This document shows, piece after piece, positions 44,565 to 56,690 of a DNA stretch of 64,000 nt (positions are counted from its first letter, which is position 1; every line of letters begins with the position of its first letter). The notes under the pieces are model-generated. The model made no database searches. It was not told the origin of the DNA and saw only the letters and a program-made list of their open reading frames with translations. This DNA comes from Manis javanica (lineage: Eukaryota; Chordata; Mammalia; Pholidota; Manidae), in contig NC_133157.1 in assembly GCF_040802235.1 (NCBI RefSeq), positions 33,559,501 through 33,623,500 on the forward strand, read 5' to 3'. The position numbers and the translations under genes were made by a program.

Positions 44565-45712
44565 TCTTTAAAATGATAACAAGAGCAGCTACTGATTGGG
44601 AGACACTATTTGCAAAAGATGTATCTGATAGAAGACTGCTATCCAAAATATACAAAGAACCCTTAAAACACAACAATAAGAAAACAAACAACCCAAATTT
44701 AAAATGTCCCAAAGACCTTAATAAACACCTCACCAAAGAAGAGATACAGATGGCAAATAACCATATGAAAAGATGATCCACATCATATGCCATCTGGGAA
44801 ATACAAGTTAAAACAATAATGAGACACCACTACACACCTAATAGAATGGCCAAAATCTGGAACAATGACAGCACTAGATGGTAACGAGGATGTAGAACAA
44901 CAGGAGTGCTCAGACATTGCAGGTGGGAATCCAAAATGATACAGCCACTTTGGAAGACAGTTTGGCAGACTGTTACCAAACTAAACATATTCCAACCATA
45001 TGATCCAGAAGTCAACTCCTTGGTTTTACCCAAAGGAGTTGAAAACTTATGTCTACACAAAAAGTTACACACAGATGTTAATAGAAGCTTTTTTCATAAC
45101 TGCCAAACCTTGGAAGCAACCAAGATGTCCTTCAGTGGGTGAATGGATAAATAAATGGCGGTACATCCAGACAATGGAATGTTATTCTATTGCACTAAAA
45201 AAAAAAGAACTGTCAAGCCATGAAAAGATATGGAGGAAATATTAAAGCATATTACTAAGTAAAAGAAGCCAATCTGAAAAGGCTATGTATTGTATGATTC
45301 TAATACATGACATTCTTGTAAAGACAAAACTATGGAGACAGTAAAAAGATCAGTAATGCCAACGGATAGGCAGGTGTGGAGGGCACATGAATAGGTGGAG
45401 CACAGGAGATTTTTAAGCACGGAAAAGTCTTTGTCTATTATAATGATGGCTATGTGTCATTATCCATTTGTCCAAACCCACAGAATCTACAAGATGAAGA
45501 GTGAACCCTAAAGTAAAGCACGGACTTAGGGTGCTTATGATGTGTCAATGTAGGTTCATCCTTAGTTAAAAATGTATCACTCTGGTGCAGGACCCTGATA
45601 ATGAGCGAGACTGTGCATGTGTGGGGGAGAGGGTGTATGGGACATCTCTGTACCTTCCTCTCAATGTTGTTGTAAATCTAAAACTGCTCTAATAAAGCCT
45701 TTTAAATAATGA
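44565..45712 (+). mobile_element. L1 ORF2 3' end with 3' UTR
   Basis: 'gggagacactatttgcaaaa' and 'ggtgggaatccaaaatgata' (ORF2), then 'tcaatgtaggttcatcctta', 'gagactgtgcatgtgtgggg', 'accttcctctcaatgttgtt' and 'aaactgctctaataaagcc' (3' UTR end) follow an L1M element to its 3' end. It is 5'-truncated with broken frames. The flanks 'aatgataacaagagc' and 'aatgataagagc' may be a decayed duplication. Confidence 0.92.
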
Positions 45713-46585
45713 TAAGAGCTCATGAGCTAGAATGCACATAACTTTCTTTTAAAAGCTCCTTTGCTCACCCACAAACTACAGGAATTAAATTTTGTAGTAC
45801 ATTTAACAGACAATGAACATCGAGCAAGGTCACAAATACATGTTGAGATTACAAGACAAGACACTAAACAAAGACCAGAAATCATCAACAGCTTTATGAT
45901 GGCTGCCTGGCCTGGATACACATATCTAACATCATCCTCTCTTGTGCCAGCCAGGCACCTCTCTTGCTGCCCTCTCTGCTCTGCACATGACACTATTTCT
46001 TAAAGTTGGGTCACGGCATGGCAGGGAGAATGATAGAGGTGTGCCTTGTGTGTTTGTTACATATGTAAAAATACATGTAAGATAGATGTCACTGGCCTCT
46101 TTTTTGGCTTTTAGGCCTGACTAACATCATTTCAAAGACACCATTCTAGTCAAACACTCTCCACCATTCAGTCTAACCCTCTAGTTTTGTAGATCAGGAA
46201 ACTGAGGCCCAGAGATGGAAAAGGACTCGTGAAAGTGATGTCAACAGCCAGGACTTGCTCTGGTGTTCCCAGCCAGACACACGTAAATTCGGTCAGATGA
46301 GGGACATGGGAAGGTCTCTGGGCAGCACTGCTTGTAAGGACCATGGGAACACTTCAGATCAATCCTCTTTGCTTTATCTTGGGTGGTTTACTTAAGGGTG
46401 GGAAACATGGATTTTCTTGACCTCAAAGATTAAGTCTGTACCAAATTGATCACTTAAGTGTTGTCAGAGAAAAATTTTAAACAAATTAAATGTGGTACAT
46501 CTTCATTTTATGGTATGGCTGTGGGACTACATCTCAGGAAAACTCTTCTGCTATCAAAAATGGCAGCTATGAAAACTTGGAGCAT
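45713..46585. other. Mostly unassigned sequence with a MIR core
   Basis: A MIR core in reverse lies near 46175-46265 ('gtagatcaggaaactgaggc'). The remainder has no gene or named repeat. Confidence 0.45.
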
Positions 46586-46589
46586 GGTA

Positions 46590-46980
46590 GATTGTTGGCA
46601 ATAACTGATGCTGCAATTACTGGTCCCCCTGTTCCCATGCCCTTTACCCTGAAAATTGGTGTGCCTCTGACTCTGACTGTGGGTTGGTCCTGGGACTTGC
46701 TTTAATGTGTTGGAGGGTGAAATGTGGTGCCCTCACCCCTGTTGCCCAGGCAATCGCTAACCAGCTACAGGACATGTGAATGAGGCTTTCTTAGACCAAC
46801 TAGCTGACCTGTCAGCTGATCGCGGCTACATAAACAACCCCAATCAAGACTAGCTGAGCCTCTCCAGACCAGCAGAGCTGCCCACTTGACCCATAGACTC
46901 ATGAGCAACAAGAGAACTTGTTTTAAACCATGAATTTTAAGTTGCATTGTTATTCAGCAATAGCTGATGAATAGAGAAGT
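46590..46980 (+). mobile_element. LTR-like repeat (ERVL/MaLR class)
   Basis: 'tgggttggtcctgggacttg', 'agctgcccacttgacccata', 'gactcatgagcaacaagaga' and 'gttattcagcaatagctgat' match the 3' half of a common mammalian LTR type. Confidence 0.6.
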
Positions 46981-48539
46981 TTTATTGGGAGCAGACAGGA
47001 AAGCACATGGAAGAAGCAGAATAAAAATGTGCATGAATAGTATTGTCTCTACCATATGATACGGGGCTAAGATACACAGCAGTAGCTCATGCCCACACAC
47101 AATAATGGAAAATACTGGATAGAAACACACCCAGTATCTCAGGGATGGCCTTAAGAAATAATGGGGTAATTTTGTTTCTCCTTGTTTCTCTTTTCTGAAT
47201 TTCTCATGATGATCTAAGGTTACTTTTATAAAAATGCCTTTTCATAAAATAAAGTGCAGCCTGGTCTCACATGAGACTCTCATGTTGGAGGCAGCAATGG
47301 GTCCATCAACTGCTTTGAAGAATTCCACCCACTGATCTGTGCCACCATAAGAACAAGCTCCTGTTGTGGCCAAAGGCCAGCTATAGATACAAGACAAAAA
47401 AACCTCTTTATTCACACTTTGGCCCCAACAATGAGCAAACTCCAAACAACCCTCTCTCCCCAGCCCCACGTACTGGGGCACCAATCCACTCAGTTTGTTT
47501 TCTCACCTGCACTTCCCCTGGACCACTCTGCTGGCCTGACTGAGGGAGGCCAAGTCTTGCACTCCATCCTCTTCTGTAGCAATTCTCTCCCCTTTCATCT
47601 CAGCATATGCACATCCCCAGATGTTACAGGCTCAGCACCGGTTCTGTCTCCTCCGGGAAGCAGCTCTGGTCTCCTGGGCCGCAGAGGACTCTCCATTCTG
47701 AGCTCGCAGGACACTTCACTGGATCACATTCAAGTCTCCTTCCCACTGTGCAGCATTCATGGCCTCATTTCATCTCTTTACCCAAACTTGGAGCTCAGTG
47801 AGGACAGGGTCACCACGCGGCCTGTTCATTTTGACTTCCCCCACCCCCATCCCAGAGGCTGCAACAAGGTCAGGGAAGCAAAATCATGAAAGAGAGTGAA
47901 ATTTGAAAATGACCAGCTGTAACTCTCTTGCTTTATAAATGGGGAGGCAAGGACAAGAGTCAAGGTGTAGCTCATCCACATGTGGCAGCAAAGACAGAAC
48001 TTGAATTCACATCCCTTGAGCTGTGTCCAGTATTCCTCCTACAAGGAGCTCAGCTCCAGCAAGGCTGAGGACCAGGGCCGGGGCATGCGGCCTGTATGCT
48101 GGGGGCCGCGCTCCCTCCTGGGCTGAGCCTGTGCTCCCCGGGAAAGTGAGTGCCTCAAAGATCCCTCTTCTGCTGCCTACTGGGCGAGCTAAGCCCTGGA
48201 TCCGTGTTCTGTGGCGGCTGTGCTGCCCTTTCAGTCCACAGCTCCGGGTCTGAGCTAGCTTTGCCATTCTCAGTAGAAAGACCATCACGGCAACCTTCCC
48301 CTAGGGATGACACTCAAGTGTAAGTAGGCACCATGCCCCCCAAGTGGTGCCTCCCTGGGCAGCTGCCCTGAATGTTGGACCCCAGCGTGCTCTCGCCCAG
48401 GGCACTCCTTGGTGAGACAGCCCCCCACCACACACATACTGTCCCACTGGGGTGGACGCAGTGAGGTGAAAATGTCTCAGGACAGTGAAATCAGGGCCTC
48501 TGGAATGATAAAGAGACACTTTTAGTCCCTTCAAAAACT
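46981..48539. other. Unique sequence, nothing recognised
   Basis: ORFs of up to 156 codons (47419-47889) show no protein-like features. No repeat was named. Confidence 0.4.
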
Positions 48540-48551
48540 GAGCTTGGATAT
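48540..48551 (+). repeat. Target-site duplication, left copy
   Basis: GAGCTTGGATAT, identical to 48598-48609. Confidence 0.85.
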
Positions 48552-48597
48552 GTATATTTTTTTGTATCATTAATCTACAATTACATGAAGAACATTA
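48552..48597 (-). mobile_element. 46-bp L1 micro-insertion, antisense
   Basis: On the minus strand the insert reads as the last bases of an L1 3' UTR ('gtagattaatgatac') followed by a short A-rich tail. It is bounded exactly by a perfect 12-bp duplication. The tail resembles L1s I remember from pangolins. Confidence 0.85.
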
Positions 48598-48609
48598 GAG
48601 CTTGGATAT
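48598..48609 (+). repeat. Target-site duplication, right copy
   Basis: GAGCTTGGATAT, identical to 48540-48551. Confidence 0.85.
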
Positions 48610-48939
48610 TTTAAAGATTTCTGAGTATGAAAGGAACTTTCAGTCTTATCTGGTAAAGAGACAAAAGTAAACTTAACGTTTTAAATTTATGTTACCTCTT
48701 CAAACCTAAAATACCTTCAGAATTTCCTAGGAGATGTTTGTATTTCTGTTCACAGATTATTTTCTTTGTTAGGTGATGCACTTAGCAGACTCAGAAAAGC
48801 AGGGGGAGATGTCAGGGTGATGTGGTTCCGGTCCAAAGCTGAGGAGGGATAGACCCAAGGCCACACCCAGGGCTCCACCTCCTAGGCCAGGACCCACACC
48901 AGGCGAGACACCCGCTGGTGGCATCACCTGTTTACTCCA

Positions 48940-49200
48940 CGGTTGCTGTTGTCTCTCCTGTGCCAGGCATCATTCTAGACACCGGGACACAGCAGTGAAC
49001 GAGCTCAGGCCTGGCCTGGTCAACTTACATGCTCCAAGATAGTGGTGAGTGTGGTGGAGCGAGGGCGTGCAGGTCAGGGGCTTCATTCCTGGTAGGCAAC
49101 ACAGGTCCGCCCGAGAAGGTGCCATCTGAGCAGCAACCTGCATGGTGAGAATGAAGCAGGCTATAAGCCGGGAAGAGGTCAGACACAAGGCTAGTGTGGC
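48940..49200 (+). repeat. Old dispersed mammalian repeat, family not named
   Basis: 'cctgtgccaggcatcattct' and 'gacacagcagtgaacgagct' carry the same signature as 34955-35100. Confidence 0.45.
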
Positions 49201-51559
49201 TGGAGGGGAGCACAGGTGAGAACAGGTGATGGGGAGAGAAGCTGCTGGGTTGAGGTGGCAAAGGGGCTGCTGGGGAGAAGTGACTCTGTTGCTGCAGGTG
49301 TGGGAGCACATGCCCAGCGACACCACCTTGGGGTGTTTCCCACCTCTGTGATCTTTAGGATTCAAAGTTCCAGCTCCTGAAAGCCCTGGCTGTGAGCTAT
49401 CTGCTCCTGAACACAAGAGCAGGCTTGAACAAGCTGCTCCTGAATGAGGCTTCAGAACTGAGACCCTGCTCCCTCCGCCTCAGCAATATACAGGGTACCC
49501 AGAAAGTGGGGCTTGGCTGCTGCTCTAGTTTCCCTATGGAAAACCTGGCTTTAGACCTAGGTAGCTCTTAATGAGCAGGACAGAATACAAAATAGAATGT
49601 TTGAGCTGGAGCACTCCTGTATATTTAACCTCACTGCTCTCCAGACACAGGGGTCTCCTAAGGCCCACAGTGGGGGTAACTTGCCCAGGGAAACACACCT
49701 AATCCAGAACTCAGGTCTCCTGCTTCTGTCCTGGGCTCTGCTCTGCACCAGCTGCCTTTTCTAGTATCTGGCAGCTGTCAGGAGGTCCTTCTTTCTTAGT
49801 TCAAAGAGGAAGAGAGCGGCTCAAGGTAGCAGGGTCAAAGGGCATCCTAGGCCAGTGACCCCATCAAAGCCACGGAGTCAGAGGTGCCCCATGAGGAACT
49901 TGGCTGGGACATCCCTCCATCCCCATGGAGAGCATTCTAATAGGCCTTCTTCTGTCACTGCCTCCTTGTTTCTTGGGGATAAATGGGATAAACTATTTGG
50001 CCTTTGGACGAGATTATTTTTGCATGAAACAGGATTGTTATCACTTAATTGAAAAATAATTATCCAATGCAAATTAAGTTCAATTTGTCTATTTGGAAAT
50101 AAAGAAGTGAATATTTTGGGCAGTTTCACTGCTGCAAAGGCAAATATTTTAAGTAAATGAAAGCAATGAGAATAAACTACTCTCTCTGCAGAAAACCCTG
50201 GGAAATCAGCAGGGCTGTTCTTGAGTGGTCCCCATGACTGGGAAGCCTGGTGCACCCCCCCTTGTCCAAATAAAGCCTTGTCCTAATGGGTCTGTAGTGG
50301 AGGAGACATTCTGACAGAGGTGGAGGCCCACAGAGAATGCATGTAATGGGCTTATCCTGACACAGGCCCTGGTCTCCTCTCAAAGCAAGGAGAAGAAGTG
50401 AGTCAGGGGAGAGAGATGCTGAGGTAGGTCTAATGTGGGAGGTCACTTCCTGTCCTCTTCTTTCTGTGCTCTCCATCCCAGGCACAGCACCTTTAACTGC
50501 CCAGGTACCTGAGCCACAACCCTAAGTCCCCTGAGACTCTCCATCAGTCAGACACTGAGTTGACACACTAAGCTGACCACGAACTCAATTTGCCTTCCAA
50601 GTACTGCTTGGCCTTGTTCACGTCTCCCGATCCCCCTGTACCAGCTACTCACTGCTGCAGCGATGCTGCCCGATAAGCAGTCACAAAATCTCTGCAGCTC
50701 TACAGACTGGAGCTGGCCCTGCTTGTGAGTCTACAGCCAGCTGGGGCTGCCGCATGTCACTCAGCTTCTGGGATCAGTGTGCTACCTGGACATGTCCTTC
50801 TCCTGGTGATGGTACATGAACAAGGGGGTAATGAGAAACAGGTGAGGCCTCTTCGGGTCAAGTTTGAGAACTGGTATCCAGTCCCTTCTTCCCCATTCCA
50901 CTGGTGAAAGTCAGGCATGAGAGCAAGCCCCGAGTCCGGGGCTAGGAGAGTACAGCCCTCCCACAAGTCTGCGTCAAGAGTGTGCAGGCGTGAGGGCAAA
51001 GGCTATTGCTTTTGTCCTGACCTTCCCCCTAGCACCCCACCTCTGGACTCACTCCCTTGAACTAGAGTATTTTTGCTACTTCTCAAAGACAAATCTCACC
51101 ATGTCATCTCTCAGCTTAATATCCTTCCTTTGCTTGGTGGCCTTATTCCTCTGAGAACTGAAATTCAGTTGTAAAAGTTCTGTCTTTAACAATATCCTAA
51201 GGGTCCTGTGAAATATGTCAACAGTACAATTGTCCTGGTGGCCCCTGATAATTGGGTGGCCCTGGGCTCTCCTCGCTTCCAGGGGCAGCCCTGGCTGATG
51301 ATGCCGGCTATGGCAGTGCCTGGGAGATCTCCAGCCTGCGTACACCAGTGCACCCCGGAGGAACACAAAGCAGCCCTCAGCCTGGGAGCAGCAGGCCTTC
51401 AGAGGCAGGGTGGGCATCTTGGCGTGTTGCATGGGAAAGCCACAGCCCAGCACCAGGTTCATGGGGGAGACTGTTATTGTCTTCCAAAACCCAACCACAA
51501 ATCCACCCTGATGTACTTTCCCACAATAAACAACTTAGGCTTAATGAAGCTGTATAGAC
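49201..51559. other. Unique sequence, nothing recognised
   Basis: No gene is supported. MIR-like traces near 49640-49740 are too weak to call. Confidence 0.4.
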
Positions 51560-51570
51560 AAGCACTACTC

Positions 51571-51605
51571 AAAATGTGACCTGCAAACCAAGGCTGGTCT
51601 GCAAA
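51571..51605 (+). repeat. 34/35-bp direct repeat, copy 1
   Basis: It matches 52057-52090 with a single 1-base indel (an extra A at 51590-51591). Upstream bases read 'ctactc', so TC/AAAA could be an L1 endonuclease site. Confidence 0.9.
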
Positions 51606-52056
51606 TCTTGTAATGTCCATGAAGGGACAAGAAGTTGCCCTAGAATGTATATCACTGTATCACCAGGCACACTGCGTAGTTCAGCTGACTTTCTTTTTTA
51701 TAGAAAGACTTTCTCAATGAAGGAAGCAGTGCGCTGACTCACTATCTGATGCAAACTCCTTATCTTGTGCAGACTGGTCACTAGCAGTTTATGGCTCAGC
51801 TACTTTGAAACTGTTTATTTCTCCTCTACTTCTGGAGACATGGACCTGTAGTGCCCAAGCACCTGTGAGTGGTACCCCAGAATAAAATTCTGAAGACATT
51901 AGGCAAAAGCTAGTAACACTAGAGCAAAAATACTAGAGCATTAAATGGTATTAAAAAAAACCTCCTGTTAAACAATTTTTATCTGTTTGTATATCTTACA
52001 ACATATAGATTATGTACAAGTAACATCTAAATAAAATTACACTTTTAACCTTAAAA
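51606..52056 (+). mobile_element. Candidate retroposed transcript of about 450 bp
   Basis: The segment lies exactly between two long near-identical direct repeats. It ends with AATAAA at 52030-52035, 17 bases of spacer and an A-run, as an mRNA 3' end would. No ORF or known RNA is recognised in it. L1-driven retroposition of a polyadenylated RNA explains the structure. An old hAT-type element with a local duplication is the alternative, because the repeat resembles 'gtggtccgcggacc' motifs. Confidence 0.5.
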
Positions 52057-52090
52057 AAAATGTGACCTGCAAACCAGGCTGGTCTGCAAA
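52057..52090 (+). repeat. 34/35-bp direct repeat, copy 2
   Basis: It directly follows the A-run of the segment before it; see copy 1 at 51571-51605. Confidence 0.9.
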
Positions 52091-54079
52091 AAATACATGC
52101 TATAACAAAAGAAGGAAGGGTCCTCAATATAACAACAGATGACTGGCTAAATAAATTATCTAAGTCCCCTTAAGAAAGTTAATTGCACTCATAAAATAAT
52201 CATTTGGGGACTTTATAATGGGATAAAAAATACTTAGAATATAATAGTAAGTTTAAAAAAATATACAATATTGTGTGAGCAGTCCCCAATGTTTCTATGA
52301 GATGTGCACACATTCACACACTGTGAAGGAAGTGCATGAAAACACAAATAGTGGGTGTGGTTATACCTTTTTCTTCTTTTCTTTATTTTTCCAAACTCCT
52401 GAAATAGAGTTCTGTTACTTTAAAATGAAAACAATTTAAGCCTAGTGGTAACACATTTCTAAGATCCATTCAGTTGGTATCTTCTAATTCAGTGTCATTA
52501 GATTCCTAACATTAACATATTAAAACACCATTCATTCAGACTCACAAATTCAGGATTTGTAATAATCTGGACTGGGTTTGTATGCATTCATTCAACACTT
52601 ACTGTGGTCTCACAAGAACCCTTCCAGTGAACGGCATCATGTCCCTGCCTCATGGAAGGGTGGCCAGGGCTTGCCCTCGCACTGTGTGCGCTGCATTTAA
52701 CAAACATTTTGCCCACTTTGTGCTGTGTCTTGGTGATGGGAACAGAAGCAGGTCCATCCAGGAAGAAAATAGAAGCAAATCCAGGAAACTTCTCTTCTCC
52801 ACAAATGTTGGTCAAAAGCTTAAAAACTTATTAAATGCCTGTAATAAATTCAAACAATAAAACATATGAAAGCAAACCCACTTCTTAGAGATAAGCAAGA
52901 GGAACAGTTTGGTAGGTATCCTTCAGATTTCCATAAATATACAGACATATTCTTTTATATATGCACACATCCCCAAATACCTATGTACATGGCTATATAA
53001 ATGGTACAGTGTTTTTCATTTTTACAAAAAATGAATCTTAGAATGCATTTAATTTTCCAATTTAATGCTTATTGTTTTGAAACAAATCATATGCTTGTGC
53101 AGAGTGCTGGGGGACTATAGGATGAGTGACTGGTGAGGTGGCCCTGGTGATGGCTATGAATATGGAATTTTTGCAGCAATCCTGAGAAATCTGTGCTGCC
53201 TGCTTGCCTGGCCAATGTATCACTGAGCTGGCTGCTGAACGTGGTAGGATTTTGCTTGGCAGAGCAGTAGGAGAAAGGGATGCTAGGGGAGGGAATGGCA
53301 GAGGTAAAGGCCTAGAGGTGGAAGATGGAATCATCCCCTTTGTGTTCATCCCTCCAGGCTGTAGACCATTGATTGCCAAATAATTGCCAAGCAGATGCAC
53401 AGACCTACATCTTGATTCACAGCACGTCTGTTTTCCATCTTCCTTTCAAAAAAGCCCCCGTCCCTACACTTGCCCATCTGGTCCCGCTAGCATCAAGATC
53501 CAGGGTGTGGCCCCCATTGGAAGAGGGCTGGTTTACATTGCAGAAATGGCCACTGGGGTTCCAGAGCATTATGAAAACAAATGCTATAAACGTTAGGGTT
53601 TTACAAAGCTCATGTTTATACAGTGAGGAGAAATTAATTCGTAAGGTGAAAGAAGGGTTTGGGCCCCACTATCCTCTGCTAGTGAGCAAACCCAATATGT
53701 GCCCACTTCCACTTTGACAGCTTGTCTCATAAAATAGGAACCCTTCAATCATGGGGATCTACCTAATGCTAATCTGGATAATTAGAAAAAAAAAAACCCA
53801 ACCAAAATACCCCACAGAAATTCAGGAGGAACTGCTGCTGCTCTGCAGAAATATATCAGGCACATTTCTGTACTTTATTCCAGTCATACTCCTGAAATGA
53901 CTGGCTCAGGGTGACAGGGACAGGGCCCCTTCTGAGGTCTTCCTGGTCCAGGCTGCTCTGAAGTGAGCCTGAATGAGTCTCTGGGCCCGAGGTCAAGCCC
54001 AGGACACCTGCCAGATCCCTTACAGGTGTAGTTCACAGCACCTAATCCATCCACATTCTCCTTTCCTCTCAATTCTCTT
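52091..54079. other. Mostly unassigned AT-rich sequence
   Basis: A stretch at about 52900-53060 ('cataaatatacagacatatt', 'ctatataaatggtacagtgt') may be an old L1 3' piece. Otherwise there is no gene or named repeat. Confidence 0.4.
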
Positions 54080-54130
54080 CCTTTCTCTGGGCCTCAGTGT
54101 TGCCCTCTCTAAACTGAGATGGAGGTTGGA
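54080..54130 (+). repeat. MIR core fragment
   Basis: 'ctttctctgggcctcagtgt' and 'ctctctaaactgagatggag' fit the MIR core. Confidence 0.5.
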
Positions 54131-54639
54131 CAACAAAAGGTTGTCTTATAATCTGATCATATAAACAAAAAGGGGAAAATAAACTGGGTAAGAACTCCTG
54201 AGACAGCCTGGGCTCAAGGCTGCAACCCAAGACCTTGTCCTGAGAAACTCTTACCCCAACCAAGGACACTCTGTCTACTTTTTTTGGTCCACAAAGTTTA
54301 AGCTACCTATTGTTACCACCTTCCCCTAAACACACAGACCCACAGAGAGTGCAGCTCTCTAGTCTGGGCCTGGCCTGTATCCCAAAGTACAGTGACTTGG
54401 GACTTCAGCCATAGCCACTTGGGACCTCGAACTCCACCCCCACCACTTCCCACCCCCCAGGTCTCCCCTACACCTGCGGCTTGCACAGCCACCCGGCCCT
54501 CTTAGATCATTGACACAGGCCACCCTTGACCCACCATGCTAGGATCATTCCTGAAATCAACACAGCAGACAACTCCATTTGCAGCCGGGAGGCCCCGTCC
54601 CATCCCTCATCCTCTCCTACCATACTCCATGCTCCAGGC

Positions 54640-54960
54640 CTGGCCAATGCTCTCCACCTTCTCCACGTGAATGCTTCCTCCTTCCCTGGCCCGCCTCGGA
54701 GCCTTTGAGTGAGCATGTCTGAGATGCTCTTTCACCCCCCATTCATTCTGTCTCCACCTTTGGGCCTTACTTCAAGAGCCATCTCTCAGGGGAAGCCTTC
54801 CCTGACCATGTTTCCCATCTGAGTCGGAACCGAGTCTCCTGCCACAGTGGCTTGTGGCTCTGCCATGCCATACCGGTCACCTGTGTCTGTACGATGTCAA
54901 CTTCCAGCTTCTTCACACTGTACTTTAAAATACTTTTAAAACCTCACATATGACTTATAT
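54640..54960 (+). repeat. L2-like LINE fragment
   Basis: 'gccttacttcaagagccatc', 'aagccttccctgaccatgtt' and 'cttcacactgtactttaaaa' resemble the L2 3' part. Confidence 0.5.
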
Positions 54961-55204
54961 ACAGCATCGTTATGGCCCAATACATTTTTCTATATTTATA
55001 CATCTGTGTGTGGATTTGGGATACAGATGTGTAGTTTGAGGGACAAAATGGAAAGCTAGAAGACTCTCTGTGGGTCTGTGTGTGTTGGGAAGGGGGTGGT
55101 TATCTGTAGGTAATGTAGAAGTTGGAGGTCAAAGAAAGTGGATATATGCCTAGTGTCCTGGGGTTGGGAGAGCTCAGGATGAGGTTATTGATCAAGATCA
55201 AGAT

Positions 55205-55720
55205 CAGTGCATTTTTAAAAATTGATATACAGTCTTACTTTAGCTTCAAGTATACAACACAGTGGTTCAACAGCTACTCATAGTATTAAATCCTCACCTG
55301 CATGAGTACAGTTCATGTTACAGACTCATTGACTGTATTCTCCATGCTGTGCTACCATCCTCGTGACTGACTTACATGATTGAGAATTTCTGTGCCCCTT
55401 TATCCTCCTATCCTCCCCCTCCCACCAACCCATAGTAACCACCAGTCCCTTCTCAGTGTCTCTGAGACTACCACTGTTTAATTCATTCTGTTTTGGTTTT
55501 TATATTCCACAAGTAAGTGAAATCATATGGTATTTGTTTTTCTCCACCTGGTTTACTTCATCAGAGCATTTTTGCATAGGTTAGAGATCATGCTGAATGT
55601 ATGACTATAAAGATCTTGATAACTTAATGGCTTCTTCAAGTTCACTTGAACTGATTGCCATCATTTACTTCTCCATTCTCCCATGTTGAACATTCCCAAT
55701 ATCCACAATTATAAAGAATA
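55205..55720 (-). mobile_element. L1 3' end, antisense
   Basis: 'agcttcaagtatacaacaca', 'gtggttcaacagctactcat', 'cacaagtaagtgaaatcata' and 'tggtatttgtttttctccac' are L1 3' UTR and ORF2-end landmarks in reverse. It is 5'-truncated. Confidence 0.85.
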
Positions 55721-55762
55721 TTCTATGGATATCTTAGTAGGTTCTATGGATATCTTAGTAGG
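55721..55762 (+). repeat. 21-bp tandem duplication
   Basis: Two identical 21-bp units, 55721-55741 and 55742-55762, at the end of the L1 fragment. Related words (gatatc, ccatagatatcc) follow to 55795. Confidence 0.9.
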
Positions 55763-55921
55763 TATCAATAGATATCTGTGTCCATAGATATCCATCTTTA
55801 AGGGCATTCCTGGTTAGTTTTTAGGTTAGAGTCTTGGAAGTAGAGGTCCTGGGCCAGAGGAATAACCTTTGTAAGACTCTCTACACATATGGCCAAAGAG
55901 CTGAAAGGGCACTTATATTCA

Positions 55922-56318
55922 TGTGCTAGGGCTGCCATAACAAAATACCACAGACTCAGTAGCTTAAACAACAGAAAGTATTTCCTCATAGTTCTAGAGG
56001 CCAGACATCCAGTCGAGGTGCTGGCAGGATTGGCTCCTCCGAGGCCTCTGCCTGGCTTGCTGATGGTCACCCTCTTGCTGCCTATTCACAGCATTCAGCC
56101 CTCTGCGCATGTGTCCCCTAGTGTCTCCTTGTCCTAACTTCCTATTCTTATAAGGATGCCAGTCAGATTGGATTAAGCCCATCCTAATGGCCTCACTGTA
56201 ACAGCCTAACTGTCACTACTTCTTTTAAGGCCTTGTCTTCAAACACTGTCACATTCTGAGGTACAGACACTTAGGACTTCAACATACGAATTTTGAAAGA
56301 ACAGTTCAGCCCATAGCA
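55922..56318 (-). mobile_element. MLT1-type MaLR solo LTR, antisense
   Basis: 'gctagggctgccataacaaa', 'gcttaaacaacagaaagtat', 'tataaggatgccagtcagat', 'cacattctgaggtacagaca' and 'cttcaacatacgaattttga' match a reversed MLT1 LTR end to end (TG...CA). The size is about 400 bp and no internal sequence is present. Confidence 0.88.
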
Positions 56319-56504
56319 GAACTCATCCGTAGAGGCTGGAAATGTCCTTGGTGTCTCCTGGCTTGCCTGGGATCCTTGGTTCCTTCTAAAGTTGAGATGT
56401 ATTTTGCTGTGAAGACCTGTCTCTCAGTCTCACCTGTTTCCCCATTTTCCCTGTCTCTCATCCTGTCACTGTTGACAGCTGTCAGTCAGTCTAAATTAGA
56501 GAAT

Positions 56505-56690
56505 CTCTATCTCTGCCAATGCATACTGGAATCGCCTTAGAGCCTTAAAAACTATCCTGGTGTCTGTGCCCCAGCCCAGCAGATTCCAATGTCATTGGTC
56601 TGGGGGTGCATCCTGGGTGTGGGGAGCTTTAAAGCTCTTCACGTGGCTCCAGTGTTTTGCCAAGGTGAGAACCTCCAGATTCTGGGCCCA
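56505..56690 (+). mobile_element. hAT-Charlie fragment (MER5A-like)
   Basis: 'atgcatactggaatcgcctt', 'gtgtctgtgccccagcccag' and 'cattggtctgggggtgcatc' to 'ccaaggtgagaacc' follow MER5A. Confidence 0.75.

Noticed and set aside
47242..47484. Possible processed pseudogene on the minus strand
   Set aside because: The 80-codon ORF (with SYGGTDQWVEFF) looked protein-like at first, but I could not match it to any family and saw no poly(A) or duplication.
47419..47889. 156-codon ORF
   Set aside because: No domain, no conserved motif, and no promoter or splice context.
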